Shown here: positions 1 to 13,700 of the stretch, in pieces
Layout of the letters: each line of letters opens with the position of its first letter
How positions within the stretch are numbered: the stretch's first letter is position 1
Assembly (NCBI GenBank): GCA_022577435.1
Contig: JAKOON010000023.1
Coordinates: 1,548,501-1,612,500, forward strand
From: Embiotoca jacksoni
Taxonomy: Eukaryota > Chordata > Actinopteri > Embiotocidae
Reading direction: 5' to 3'
DNA: 64,000 nt
Notes under the pieces: generated by a model
The model's input: the letters and a program-made list of their open reading frames with translations, nothing else
Told to the model about the DNA's origin: nothing
The model's database searches: none
Position numbers and translations under genes: made by a program

Positions 1-235
1 TGAGTTTTCCCAGATTCTTTGTACAGCATGAAAATGACTCGACATGAGAGTCATAAAGAACTATCTTCAGTGACAAGAAGAACATGGAGATGGTGAGGCC
101 TGATCTCAACATCATAGAGACGGTCTGGGATTACATGAAGAGAAAGAGTAACTATAGCGAGTTCTCCAAGATGCTTCAACAACCTACCCTTCAATCACAG
201 GAATAAACTGTGGAAGGAACTGCTTAGTGGTCATG
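1..235 (+). mobile_element. Tc1/mariner-like transposase C-terminal remnant
   Basis: The plus strand reads in broken frames as the end of a Tc1-family transposase. A piece resembling the FxQxND(P)KHTS block lies near 18-50. A piece reading RPDLNIIETVWDYMKRK lies at 100-160 and corresponds to the PDLNPIE..WD region that carries the last catalytic acidic residue of the DDE domain. In-frame stops (for example near 206) and frame changes show it is dead. It begins before the window, inside a tcf3 intron. No terminal repeat is visible here. Confidence 0.65.
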
Positions 236-379
236 AATGAATATACCATTTTGGTTTAGTTTTCTTTTTAAATGTGTACAACACTTTGTATTATGTAAAT
301 GTTTGCGCAATATTATATATTAGAATATAATACTATATGAAATAGGTTTTGATTGATTTGACATTTTTAACATGTGGAA

Positions 380-992
380 CTAATGTAATGTGATGTGGAC
401 CAATGCCAAAGATGTAGACAGGGCAGCCATGAAACTGTATGTCCAAAGTATGAATCTACATCCTCACCAAGTTATTACTTTAGGCTGCAGAAGTATTTGA
501 TGTATGAAATGTGTAATGAGCTCACACATGGACTCCATGCAGAGATAAATAGGGAAGTGACCCCACCCTCTTTTTATTTTTACTGTATTTTCCCTTCCTC
601 TCTCATAAGTTATATTTGGCTGGTGCGTGTTCCCGTGTGTGCCTAAGTGAAGTTTAAGCAGTGGATGTACTTGTATCACTATATTTACATTATGTCCAGA
701 GAAAAGTATCACTGTTAAAATATTTTCAAAACAGCTGGAAGGTTTTAAGAAAGTGAAACAAATTTCTATAAAAACGTGGCTAGAAAACCCATTCAAGAAC
801 TCTTTAAATAACCTTAACCCCAATAGGTGAGAAATGTCTGACAACTGACTTACTGCCAATTCAGATGACCTAAATGTCAAGATAGACTTGCATGTTAAAC
901 TTATCTCCTTCCCATGTTTGTACAGTACCAGCACAATAAAAAGATTCTAACTCATTGACAGAGGTAAAAAAAAAAAAAAAAAAAAAAAAACA
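380..992 (+). repeat. Possible retroposed 3' end with poly-A tail
   Basis: An AATAAA hexamer at about 935 is followed some 25 bases later by an uninterrupted A run (about 966-990) and A-rich sequence. This is the layout of a reverse-transcribed polyadenylated RNA inserted on the plus strand, opposite to tcf3 transcription. The body before the tail has no recognisable coding sequence, and I found no convincing target-site duplication. The left boundary is a guess. Confidence 0.3.
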
Positions 993-1756
993 CAAAAAAA
1001 CCCACAAAAAAACCCCCCATCTTTCTATCATAGAAACCTTTTTTCTATGATTGATGAAGTGAGATTACACCTGCCACGGTTTCTAACTGAAGTAGGTATT
1101 TGAGCTTATTCCACATTAACTTAAATGCAACACAGTGTTTGGTTACAGAAATAACGTATTAAATAATATACTTAACTGATAACATTTATGCAGTTCATGA
1201 TGGAATTTACTGTAACGGAAAAACTGTATCTACCCGTGTCCCTATACAAACCTAACCATACCTGTGTTCTCATCACTATATCTAACAAGCACATCTTTGT
1301 TCCTCTTACATGTGTGGACGCTGACTGTATCCTCCTCAGCCTGTTATCGGACCAGCTCAAGGCCGGCCTGAGCAAGGTGCTGTCTCCTCCCTAGCTCTAT
1401 AATAACAAGACACACACTGCACTCTGTCAGACTCCCACAGATTCTCTGCACTCTGTATTGTCTGAACCGTTCTGCAGAAAGCTGTGACTAAATAACGCAA
1501 GACTCGTCATTTCCAGATTTCCACCACATTACAAGAGATTTAAGATCTAGTTTTACTTCCGCTTTTAACCCAATAGATGGAGCTACATTGTCACTCCAAA
1601 CCATTCAGGCTTATTCGGAATAACCACAATACAATTTTAAGAGAGTTCATCATCTCCTTACAGGAACATGCAGGACCCTGGGTTGAACAAAGATAAGTAC
1701 ACAACAACCAGCTGACCTGGAGACCTCAGGGAAAATTACTAAATTTACTCACTCAC

Positions 1757-1835
1757 CTGATACAGCCTGAGGAGAGCCAGAGGGAGTAGACGGGGACGGA
1801 GGGAAAGCGTTACAGGTTGGGTCTGAGGGATAGAT
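1757..1835 (-). CDS. tcf3: tcf3 exon 13 (end of AD2); last exon in window
   Basis: Encodes residues 318-343, IYPSDPTCNAFPPSPSTPSG then SPQAVS, the family's IY(S/P)(S/P)DH..N.F...PSTPVGSPQ block. Acceptor gtgtccag, donor gtgagt. No further tcf3 exon could be found between 1 and 1756, so the next intron runs off the window. Confidence 0.92.
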
Positions 1836-4800
1836 CTGGACACAGAATTTTTGTTTTTTAATATAATGAAATGCAACCTATTCACTTACATTTATTATGC
1901 TACAAAAAGAATATCATATACAAAATTGACAGCCTTGTGTAAAAGAGTTAAAAGAATATTTGCCCTGAAATATGTTTTATCACTACTTACCGATGCCAGG
2001 GCTTTTCCAATCTCATCACCTGAACTTCCAGGGTTCAAGCTCCGATTGGCTTGACGAATGGAACACAAACAATTTCAGTTTGAATTACAGTTCAATAACA
2101 GCTCAGCTAGGCGACAATATTGCAATGAAAAATAAGCACCACATTTGACATAGGACCTGTTTCCCTTTGGCTGTTTCAATCCAGACATATACGATCAAGT
2201 GGCCAGTAAAAGTCCAAGTGGAAACACAAGCAAGAAGCATTGAGTCCTGATCTGCTCAGACCACATTCGGAGGTGGCCGGCACGCATTTGTTAATGGAAA
2301 CACAATCCATCCTGAGGACGCATTGTAAGACCGCCTACTCAGCTGACATACTCTTAATATATCAATAGAAATAAAAGCAGCTCCACTTTCCTGTGTTGGT
2401 ATCTGACCCAGTGCTCCGCTGTGTTACTGTAATGGTAATTCTCCATAGCATTATCCGTGTGATACATATATTCCCCAGATGATGTCATATACTCTTTATG
2501 TGACACAAATGTTTTCTTTGTTCTCTATTGCATATGGTTTGACACACAGTGACCTCGACCCTGATACCGAATGTTCTCTCAGACGGTAGGGAGTACAACC
2601 GAAATGACACAGGAGGATTCTTCCCATGCAGGGGAGTCCTCAGAGATAGCAGAACTTCCCTCATAAAAAGCTCTTGTTGTCTGTACTCGGAGTCTCACTC
2701 TCATGCTCACTACCTGCAGACTGCTCATGTATTCTGCATGACCGTGATACCTCTTTGCAAAGATTAAAAGACGACAAAGGCATTTGGCGTCAGAACCTTT
2801 ATTTCATTTTCTCACTAAGAATTAGATAAAGAGAAAATCCACGACAGTTACCGTCACGTCACAGCAGGTTCGTTAGTTTTGGATTTTTTTTCTTCTCCAT
2901 TCAGTCTTTCACCTGATCTGATCTCTGCCTGCTTCTCTTATTTTTATTTAATGTCCTGTGTTATTCTGCTGAGCAGCTGAATTGTAGCCGACTGCCAGCA
3001 GGAGAAATTTACTGCAAACCTACGTCATGAAGCAGCTGATTAGTGAATTAAAACAAACATGACGCGTGTTTCTCCAAAACCTCCTCTGGGTTTATAATTT
3101 TTTCTTTTAGTTAATATCGTGTTATTTCCGACACACATCATCCATAGCAGTGGGAGAGACGGAGCGGAGAAACGGTGTGGATCAATAATTAATTGATAAT
3201 TAATTAATCTAAGGAGCAGAACGTTTCAGGCTGTGAATACTTACAAACTTCAGTGTTCAGACATTTACAAATGTGAAATATGTCACAGTCCTATATTTGT
3301 AACAGACAGCGCATTAAATGGCCTACCTGTAGTTTAAATTCCTCTTCTCATGTATCTGTTTGTCTTGTAGTTTATCTCCTGTAATTTCCGACCCACATCA
3401 GACCCACAGCTGTTGAGGCCCCGCCCCCTTTGATCCACAGCAGCAGAGATGCGTTGGAACAATGAATTAATCTGACCTGAATCATTGGGGATCTGATGTG
3501 CGGTTTCCTGTTCTTGTGGTTATTTACTTGTATGTTTTTGTGACGTAGCCTACGCGGTCATTTGCATAAATAGCGGTGGAAGTGAGATCCGGCCTCAAGT
3601 TGTCACTCAGGACGCATGTTGATGCAAGGTGGAAACACTCGGCCTAAAGCTGGCCACTATTTGATCCGCTCACGGCCAGGCCAGATGTTGGCATTGAAAT
3701 AGCCAAATGGAAACAGGGCCAAAGACAAGAACACACATTAAAAGGATTTACCCATAATGGTTTCTGTGCCAGTGATGGGGGGGGTGTGGCTGGGGACTCC
3801 AAAGCTGCTGGAGCCAGAGTGGAAGCCAGCAGGATGAGCCCCGTTCACTTCACTGCCATGCAGGGGGTAGTTTTGGGGAGAGAGAGGCAGTGGCATCCGT
3901 TTCTGATAGGCAAAAATATCATCGATTTGAAAAGACACCCAGACAGAAGCCCTCCATTAACATTAGTCAAACATTGTTGTTGTTGATATCACCAGCAAAT
4001 CTTAAGTGTCAGGGCAGAACTCACCAGTCTGTCTTGGGGGTTGATGGCAGTGAAGGGACCATGCTGGCTCAGATGGGGGGAGTTGCCTAGCGTGGCAGAA
4101 TAACCAGGCTGAACCATCGACCCGGCAGAGCCCCATGGATCGGAGGGCGGGTGGAGGCCTTCTGTCAGGGGGCATCCAGCGGAGGAGGGGGGAGCAAGAA
4201 GGGCGAGGGATAACCAGCCACAGGAGATGAAAAGACAATGAAGGCCACATATGAGACATGTCACATTACTGTGATGTCTTCATTCAACCGTGATGCACCA
4301 TTCAACACCCAGCCACCACTGGGTGTTCACTATCATACAACTACAGCATCTATGCTTCATCTGGACTTCCACAAGAAATAACAGACAACTAATCTCCCAG
4401 CTGTGCAGTATGTAAAGGAACTTTCCAGGAAATTACCGTTTCTACAGGCGTGTGATTTACTCTTAAATAGACATAGATTAAACAAAAGTCAGAGTGAACT
4501 TTTCAGCCTAACACAATGAGCAAGAGGAGAGTTTGAAGGAAAATCTCGTTTCAGCCGACCTTGCATGTAGAATGGTGGTGGGTACACGTTTCCTGGTTTG
4601 GATGCTGGGTAGCAAGCATTGTCCCGGTTAAAGTCCTCTCCTGAGGTTGATGCATAAACCTGCACAAAAAAAAGGAGCGAAGCTTCCACTCAGTGCTTTA
4701 AAACGTACTCTGCCAAAACTCCATAACTGTATACTAGCTTCACAGTGTATCTTCCTTGCTGCACGGATGATACACAGTATCTTTACATGGCATTTGTCTT

Positions 4801-7694
4801 TTAAGATGCTCAAAGAAAGTTTTTCCTTTAAACATAGCGCCTGGACATGACTGTACAAAGTTTTAAAAAACACCAAACAAAAAAAACAAAAAAATATATG
4901 CAATAAATACCTGATTAAACACAGCTCATAATAGTATGGTTCCATTCCAGGTTAGAATTTCTTCTACCATCAGGTTTTACTACTTAATTCAATAAACAGA
5001 CGACAGCGATATTTCTGCAGGCTTCAGTACAGAGCAGTATGCAGTGTCAGTGCTTAAGCTGGGCCCTATCTACCATTATACAGAGTTTTTTTTTTTTTAT
5101 ATTTAACTTGTTAAAAATAACATGCTGAGAAGGGTTTACACAAACACATAAGTCCATCTTTTTAACAGAGTAAGATGAGACCACATAATGGAAGCTGTGG
5201 TTGGATTTGGTGCAAGTTATAATGAGTATAAAGGAGCCAATGCTCTGAACCACCACATCTTTCTCAATGAAGACTATTCTAGATGAAAATCAAGTATCAA
5301 ACTGTGTCAGAAAAACTCAAATCCAAATGGACTGAAGTTTTCTTCTGTAATTTGATTAAACAGAGAAAAAGGAGAGGAAAGAGAAGGGAGAGGAGAAGAG
5401 GGAACGGAGAGATGCACTCCTAATTACTGAACCATCTGCCGAATCCTGGATGGCAGCCAACTCCACTGGCAGCTGGGATAGAGGGATGGGGGAGGGAGCG
5501 GGAGAAAGGGGAGGGCTGTGGTGGTGAAGGTGGGGGGGGGGGGGGGGGGGAGGCGCTGTTGGGTGGGGTGGTGGGGGGTAGGGAAAATGAGGAAATAGGG
5601 TGCCCAGAGAGCGAGAGTGGGAGGGAAAAAAACCGAGGAGGAGCAAGAACCATCAAACCCCAGTATGAATTCTCTTCAGTGATCTAACTAGTATACTTGG
5701 CAGAGGGAAAGAAATGTGGCCATAAAGTAAAGGGCCCACAAATACAACACACTATAAATACATACTGCAAATGAGTGACTGGGTGAATGAGTGGCTTATT
5801 CCCTCTGTTCCTTTTTTTACTTTGGTGGTGCAGATGCACAGCTGTAAGAGCTGGAAGTCCTGGACTGCAGCTATTACACTGCTCGGCAAGCCAAGAAAAA
5901 GAGAGGCTTCAGATGCCAAATGGAATGTGAAAAGGGGCGTACAACACGAAAACATGGGCTCCCATGGAATGAATGCAGGGGCTGAGATATAAAGCACGAC
6001 CGGAGCGTTTCTGGATGTTAGTACTCACAGAGGATGGCAGGCCAGGGGGCACCTTCCTGATCTTTTTGGGCTGTGATTCTGCAGGGAGCGAGACAGAGGA
6101 AAATCATATAGGCCTGCTTACACGGAAAAAAAAAAAAAAAAAAATACTTATTGCAAAAGTGACTAAACAATCAGCAATGAAGGTGTTCGCTTATACAGCC
6201 TCCTTTCTTCAGAAGACCTGCTGAACCAATCTATCCATCTGTCTTTGTAACTACTCATTAATGCCTAATCAAAAGCTAATCAGGCTGATGTTATTCAATT
6301 ACTTTACACACTGAGGACTCTGTGATTTCACTTTCGGAGTAAGAAGAAGTGAGATTTTTCAGACACTTTTTAAAACCTCAGCAGGAGGAGTAACGATACA
6401 TGCACACACCTAAATATAACCTAGAAGAAACAAAGCTTTTTCTAAAATAAAATCTGTGACGACATTTACCTTAAGAGTGTTCAACGCTGTACCTGAAACA
6501 ATCCTCTGCAATCTTACCTATAGGGTCCTGTGAGGGTCTCCTGCGAGGGTTGCTCCCCTCATAGGAGGAATAAAACTGGGAGTTGGACTTGATGGCAGAC
6601 GGTGAGAGGGCATCAGGTCTGGGCATGGGTATCTCACTGGGCATAAAGCCCGGCTAAAAAAGGGTAAAAAAAAAGAAAAGAAGAAAAAAGCACAAGCTAA
6701 TGTAGCAAAGGACTTAAAGGAAATTAAGTAATATAAGGGTTGTTTGATTTTTTTTTTTTTTTTTTTAAAGGGGGGGGGGGGGGGGGCACAATTTCTGAAA
6801 AGAAGCATGACAAGAAAGGAGATGACACTGCAGCAGAACACTTGATTTTTGAGATAAATTTACCTGTGTTCCAAATGACGAGTAAGGTCCTCGTTCTGCC
6901 TTCCCTGTTATGAGAAAGGAATATAAAATCAGGTTATGATTGTGAAAATTGGGCTTTTATGACAATATTAAATCACAATCTGGCCATTCCCCCCTTCCTC
7001 CATTTGAGTACCTCCCATCTGCTTTGTGAGGGGAGATGATGATGTGTGGAATTTATGGCCGTGGACAGCAAAAATACAACAAATTGGCCCATTATGAATG
7101 GTTCAGAGGGAATTGTGCCCAACCTCTGACCCTTCCCCTGACAGTTAAACAGAGGAGAGCTATGGGCCACTGTAGTCCCAAGGGGAAGCCTTGTTTGTGC
7201 ATGGGTGCCCTTTAGCCCCCCCCCCCCCCCCCCCACCATCACCCCCCCCCCCTCCTCCTCCTCCTCCCACGCTGAACACACAAACTGCAACACACAAACA
7301 AACCCCTCCTCCACATCCTCCCTGATTACCCTGCTCCGTTCATCCATAAATATGGTTTGCCCTAAACTGGTACATTAGTGTCTAACCTGTGAAAGGCTGC
7401 CATCTGAAACAAACAACTCATTGTTGTGATTCAGTCACACTGTCCATTGATACGTGTTCGAGTCAGCGTGTTTGCCCATCATTAGGTCACATCATTAGGA
7501 ACACTGGCCCCAAAATTTCCCTGATTCTCTTTGGCTTATAAAAAAAGACGATGTGAAAGTTGTGGTTTCTCTGCTTCAACACCTTGATTCTTACCAACAA
7601 CCCCTGATCCAAATATGGGGGCAGAGGCCATGCCCTCTTGTTCCCCGTAAATGCCTTCTTCTCCATAACCCTGAGAGACAGAAAGAAAAGGCAT

Positions 7695-7745
<51 letters not shown>

Positions 7746-10700
7746 CTAACAAATAGAAACACCAACGCCACTATATAAGAAAATAAACTCTGGTGTGTTC
7801 ATGCGAGTCGGTCAATGTGAAGGGCTCCGAGGCCTTGTGTTACACCTGGTTTTAAGTCTGACACGCTCTCTTTTGGGGGGGAAAAAAAAAAAACGGCAGC
7901 TACAGACTTAATCTAGTATCACTACTGGCTTAATATAGAAATCTATAAATCATATATACAAATATTTATCACACTGCATTTGGTTCTAATGGTAAATAAG
8001 TGTAAAAGTATGTGTGAAAATTACATTTAAAGTACGATATGCTCGTCAGAGTGGCCCATTGATTCGTTTCCATCAACTGTTTTTATGAGCATTCTCAATT
8101 TGCCGGAAATATGACACAAAAGGCAACTAAGTGCAATGGAAGTAGATAGTAAAGCATGTGATTTTGTTGTCACTTAATCATTTGCTCCACCGATAAAAAA
8201 AAAAAAGAAGAAATGGTGGCATTTTAATATTTCCATCAAATTTTCCACTTGTTTTATGATGTCTGAGATTTTACTGGTGCCCTTTTGTTATCTCATTGTG
8301 GCCTCTTCTTCTGCAGTAGCTTACTGGCACATGACCCACCAACTCTTTATATTAATTTGCACAACTCTTACTATTTGCATCCACAGTAGTGGATGAGAAT
8401 GTGTGGCAATTCAACTTTTATTTTGAATATTTCCTGAAAATTTGGTGGAAATTGGTCCTTCATTTCAGTAGAAAGTTAGCCAATGAATTGCCAAATCTCA
8501 ACGTTAGCTTAGATCAGCATAGTTTTGCTGCAGACTGTAAGATGTCTTTGACTACTGGGGCTGCAAATAACAATTACTTTCAATGTCAATTACGTTACAT
8601 TAATTTAGGCTGCTCCAGTAACTGTAAACCTATTTAATATGCGTAGGAATCTGACCCCTTTATCATGTTAGATGTTTGTGTCTGTGTTTGTGTGTGAAAG
8701 CGGTATAAAGCGTGTAATCACCCAAACTTTGAGGTTTGGAGTAACATTTATATGGGAAGGTCCAATGTAGTAAGTGAGAATAAACCATACCCTTCCCTGG
8801 TTGAAAGATGAACTGTTCTGTTCTCCTGGTCCCCAGGGACTGGACCCACTCCTCTCATCTATACCTGCAGACAGAGAACTTGGTTAGGCCTATTAACCAC
8901 TCAATGGTAAAACACATTCTTAACAGAAGTATGGGCCTTGGCTTTGCAAGAAGTGTCTAACTTGAGAGAACGATGACCTGCTTTGATACAGGTTTTTCAG
9001 GGAGCTCAAAGTAACCTCGACTGAAAAGCTTCACTTCACAGCTCACACAGAGACAGCATAGTGACAGTGCTGTCACATAGCATGGATATGAGCTGTAGGA
9101 AGTTTGAATAATTAACACCCAGTATGAGGCTCCCAGAATCATCCTCGACATTCTTCTTTCTCCCACTCCACTCCTTTACATTTTCCATGGCAACAGTCAT
9201 TCATAGCCCATCCATTCTCTCACATTTGGGCTACACCTTCGCCTTAACACAAGACTCGAGGTCTCGATCTCACATTGCTGACACGCGTTATCCCTGGTCA
9301 GAGCACGGCAGCGCTCAGAGAGGTGAATGTGTTTAAAAAGGAGAGATTTTAAGGATTGGTGAAGCAGAAATTCCTGCCCGTCCCCTTTTTCTCAATCTCC
9401 TCTGGTACTGCAACACGGCATCTCTGGGGGAAAGCTGAAGCTTAATTGCGAACTAATTTGCATAATTGTGCATATTAATGAAGCTGAGCTCTATGAATAT
9501 TCATATTTTTGTTTTGTTGTCTAATTAAAAAGCGAAGGGGGGAGCGTGTGGGGTGGGAGGTGGAGGGGGTGAGGCGGGCTAGAATCATGACAGGATCAGC
9601 AGTAGAACAGAATGATGGGTCCACAGCACAGAGCTGCTAGATTGCCGTGACAACTGTGATCTATACGCGCGACACCAGCAGAATAAGAGATGAAGGAGAC
9701 AATGTCTTGTCCCCTCTCTATGGCTGACTGTCAGTCTCCATGTCAATCAAAGATGATAAACAAAATGCTTGCAACATTTGTTTCTGTTGTAAGTCATCAG
9801 CAGACAAGAAAAGGCTCCAATTCCTTGTTTTGTATTCATGACTGAATGACACTTTTGTGAATAAGACGTATGTTTTTTGACATGGGAACTAACCAGACAC
9901 AAAATGTTCATTACATTCTGAAGGATAATTAGTAGAATACTTATATTACATTCAAAATATAAATAAGCCTGTTAAAGCGTCAGTTTTGTATGATGAAATT
10001 CAAGGCAACAGACAAAGTGGACAATCAATTTCTGGGGCTATCACAATAACTGGGCATGTTTAATTTGCCACACACACCTACATCATTAGCATGTATTCAG
10101 AACCATGCAGCATATCAGAATATCTTGCTAATTAGCAAGACATGAACACATGGTATATTCCCCTTTTTGCGAGGATTGCAAGTAGAAAGGCAGAAGAAAG
10201 AGAAACGTGAACTACCGTGATCCATTCCATAAACAGTGGAGTATACTTTTCACATGCCCTCTTCTATAAGAATACACTTTCCAGGCACTCAGTGGGGGTG
10301 AACAGGTGTTCTGCATGATTTTGGGAGAACATTTTGTGGAATCAATGATGGATGTGGAAAACAATATGTACGTTGTAAATATTCACTCCTTAAGGAATGG
10401 TATTATTTTTAAGGTACCTGGGAAGCAGATGACGAAATAAGAGGCTAAGCGGACTAATTTGATTAACTGCAAATTAACTCACATATTCTTTTTAATTAAC
10501 TGATCTGATAATGAGCAGATTAACAAAACTGAGTGAAAATTTCCACAGGAATTCAGAATTGCTGCCAATTACAGTGACAGCCCCATTTAATAAAGTTCAA
10601 TGGAGGGATTATATAGCGGCTCATTATTCTGATCTTTTTATAGGGGTAAAACAATAGTAAGAAAAGACATGCATACATATGCATATGCATATGAAGAGGG

Positions 10701-13700
10701 GCTGGGCATTATATCCAATAAGTTTGAGTTTTGAAGGATGTGGAAAAGGCCTCAATCGAAAAATGAAGTTGAGGGCTTCTTCTGCTGTCAATCAAATGCT
10801 AGCGCCAGCAGTTCTATGTGATTACGACAGTAAGGCTGTTGCCGTTTCTTTGCACGAGAGACGGGCAGACGAAGCTAGTGACGAGGACGAAATAACACCA
10901 ATGAAAGGTGATTACCTCAGTGATATGGACACGGTTTGGTTTTGCAAAGTCCAATGTTGAAGAGTCCTACGTGCTGTATAAAGTTAGTAATAGTCTATTC
11001 GAACAAAACGCAGCAGCAAGACAAATCTGTTCCAGCACCTGATACAGAAACATTCAGTTGAGTAGCAGAAATGAGCGTCTCTTCGAGATTCTGATGCTAG
11101 CTACCGTCCCAAAGCTAAAACGCAGCCACTTTTAGCGGTCATATTTTCCAGTGTCACCCCATGTGAGAAGACAAGACACCAGTGGAAGAAAATAAAATAA
11201 GCGTTGGCATTTCATATCGAGGAAGACATGGAACCTATTTACACAGTAAAAAAAAAAAAAGCCTGTGTTTGTTATACACAACAATACCGAATATGACTCA
11301 TAGAGCCTTAAATCTTCTGCAGATGTAGCATTGTCCCTTTGAAACAAGATAAGGTGGAAACAATGTTCATTTACAATTAGTCTATTGTTCGACAGGCTTT
11401 TGTAAAAAAGAGAGCTTACTGGAGACCTTTCTTGCTCGACAAAAATTTGAAACGTAGCCTGTTAATTTGTTGTAACATATTCACTGTAAATATATTTCTG
11501 TAGATAAATTCTTAAGACAAATAATGCATATTGACATCCTTGCAAATTCTCCCTTTTTGTTATTGTTCATTTGTTGATATTGCACACGTGGCATATTGTT
11601 TCAATAACTCACATTATTTTTCCGTTTTGTCTTCTGTTCAAGTAGACAGAAAAAAAAATCGATTCAAATCGTGACGCTGAAAAAAACAAAACGCGAGAAC
11701 ATGAACACGAGTTTTGGATCACCTCGGCATACTCAATAATGATCCTTTGCATATGCTACAGTGCTATAATGCAGGTTGTATGCTATATACCACCACACTG
11801 ATACACACTGTTGAAATTAAGAAAATTCTTTGGTTTCCATTAGGAAATCATTAAAACCTTCAGTGGTTCAAACATCACCAATGTGTCGTTAGTTTTGGTA
11901 ACTTTCAAGACATCTTTTATGCCATCGTTCCACAAAACTCCTAAAAATCCACTGAGCAGTAGCTCAATTGAAACGGGTGATTGACTGCGAGGTCTTCATA
12001 TACGTGTCCCACACCAGGTTGCCTGGTTTTCTCCTCCGATTTCCAACATCTTTGTTTTCATGAGTTTTGCTTGTGTGATGGAGAAATGTGTCCTTACCCT
12101 ACTTGTAAAGTTATAATCATCCTTAAATCTGTAACCAAGCACAGAGTGTGACCCTTTCTACAGTATATGAGCAAACATTTGTCTGAAAACTGAGTTTGGA
12201 TGTTTGTTACACCTCTTCCTCACCATCTCCAGCAGGGTTTCTTTATTTCTAACTAATTACGTTCTTCATAATGTGTAACTTTTTCTCCAGATTACTGCTT
12301 TATCTTATTCAGACCCATTGTTCTTTCTGCCTTCTTGTCCAATGTGCAGTTCACAATGTAATGTTACATGCGGAAAGAATTACAATCGTGTCTAAATAAC
12401 ATTTTTACACAGCTTTAAGAGACGGCCATGACTTTAATCACAATTAATTGTGTAACTGTGAATCACAAAATACCTTTTTTAATGGAACAAATGCTCATTG
12501 ATTCTACAAGGAGTGCCAACATCATCAGGAAACCATGAGTACTGCAATATTCATACAGACTATCAGAACTAGAGAGAGAAAATTAAAAGATGGGTGAGTA
12601 ACATCAGACAAATTCTCTGGAGAACCCCAATGCACTTCTCCTCCCAGCATGCAGCATGCAACGCCCCTTTAAGCATGGCTAGTCTATAATTACACAGGAA
12701 GAAATACTGGAAACAGACAGCCAGCCTGAGTCATAAGCTTCATGAACGAAAGCCGGGCACATGCATTGACTAAACTTGCAGACATGTCTTCGTTTTTACA
12801 GGAACACTGCCCCAGGCACCTATAACCGAGTGTGCCATTTGTCCACACAACTTCTTCCTTCCCTTGGCAAAGTGAGTCACACAGACACAAAGCATGATGT
12901 CAGATAAAATCTCAAGAGAGTGAACACTGTTAATGAAATACTGAACAATGTACAATAACACAGGCCTGGCTGTTTTAACCTGTGAGTCACCAGAGACTTA
13001 TCAAACACAAAACAATGTGCTCACGAACATGCACGGCTCCATTTCAATGTCTTCTGGCGTGAGGGGAAATTACATACATTTTAACAGGAAGATGTGCCAA
13101 TAATTCCAGTTTTAAACAGCAAACTTGCCTGTAATTTGAACACCTTCTAGTATCTTAGATTCACTAGCACATCTGTTTGAAAAATGGAACATTTCATGCA
13201 AATTTTGTATCTACTCTCCTTCTGCATTTCTGCCCATACCCATGCTTAAAAATACATTTTAGGATTTTCGGTTTCCAGTGACCAAAAAATGAAAGTGCAC
13301 TGAAAAATAACTGACAGAAAGGGATTGAATAGACATAAGACCAGAGCAGAGATATTATCGTGACTGAAGCCTCTAAAAAGGGAGGTTCCCCACAGTCACG
13401 CATGCTAAACCTCCACATACCCAAAACCTCGACCATACTCGGAAAAAAAAAAAGGTATCGAACTGACTAACGAAAACACGTAGCAGCTGCTCCAAAAAAA
13501 AGGAGACACTGGACCAAATTCACATGACAGCATATCTTTAAGTAACCAGAAAAACAGAGACGATTTTATGACCACCTTTACTACATACAGGCAGACACTA
13601 ATGGCAATGCAAATTCCTCTGGAATTATTCTTTTCGCCATGTATACTACCTGTATATCTAGCAGCACTGCTTCGACCTATTTTACTTTCAAAGCATCAGA

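Noticed and set aside
1188..1394. 68-codon plus-strand open frame ending LSDQLKAGLSKVLSPP
   Set aside because: No family resemblance, no splice context, and it is antisense in a tcf3 intron. Length is within chance expectation.
8040..8640. Possible fish MITE around GTTTCCATCAACTG and an 82-codon frame
   Set aside because: Only a vague resemblance to known repeats, no paired ends could be located, and the frame shows no protein similarity.
10679..10960. 93-codon plus-strand open frame
   Set aside because: It is part of the decayed hAT element, and the true transposase frame shifts within it.
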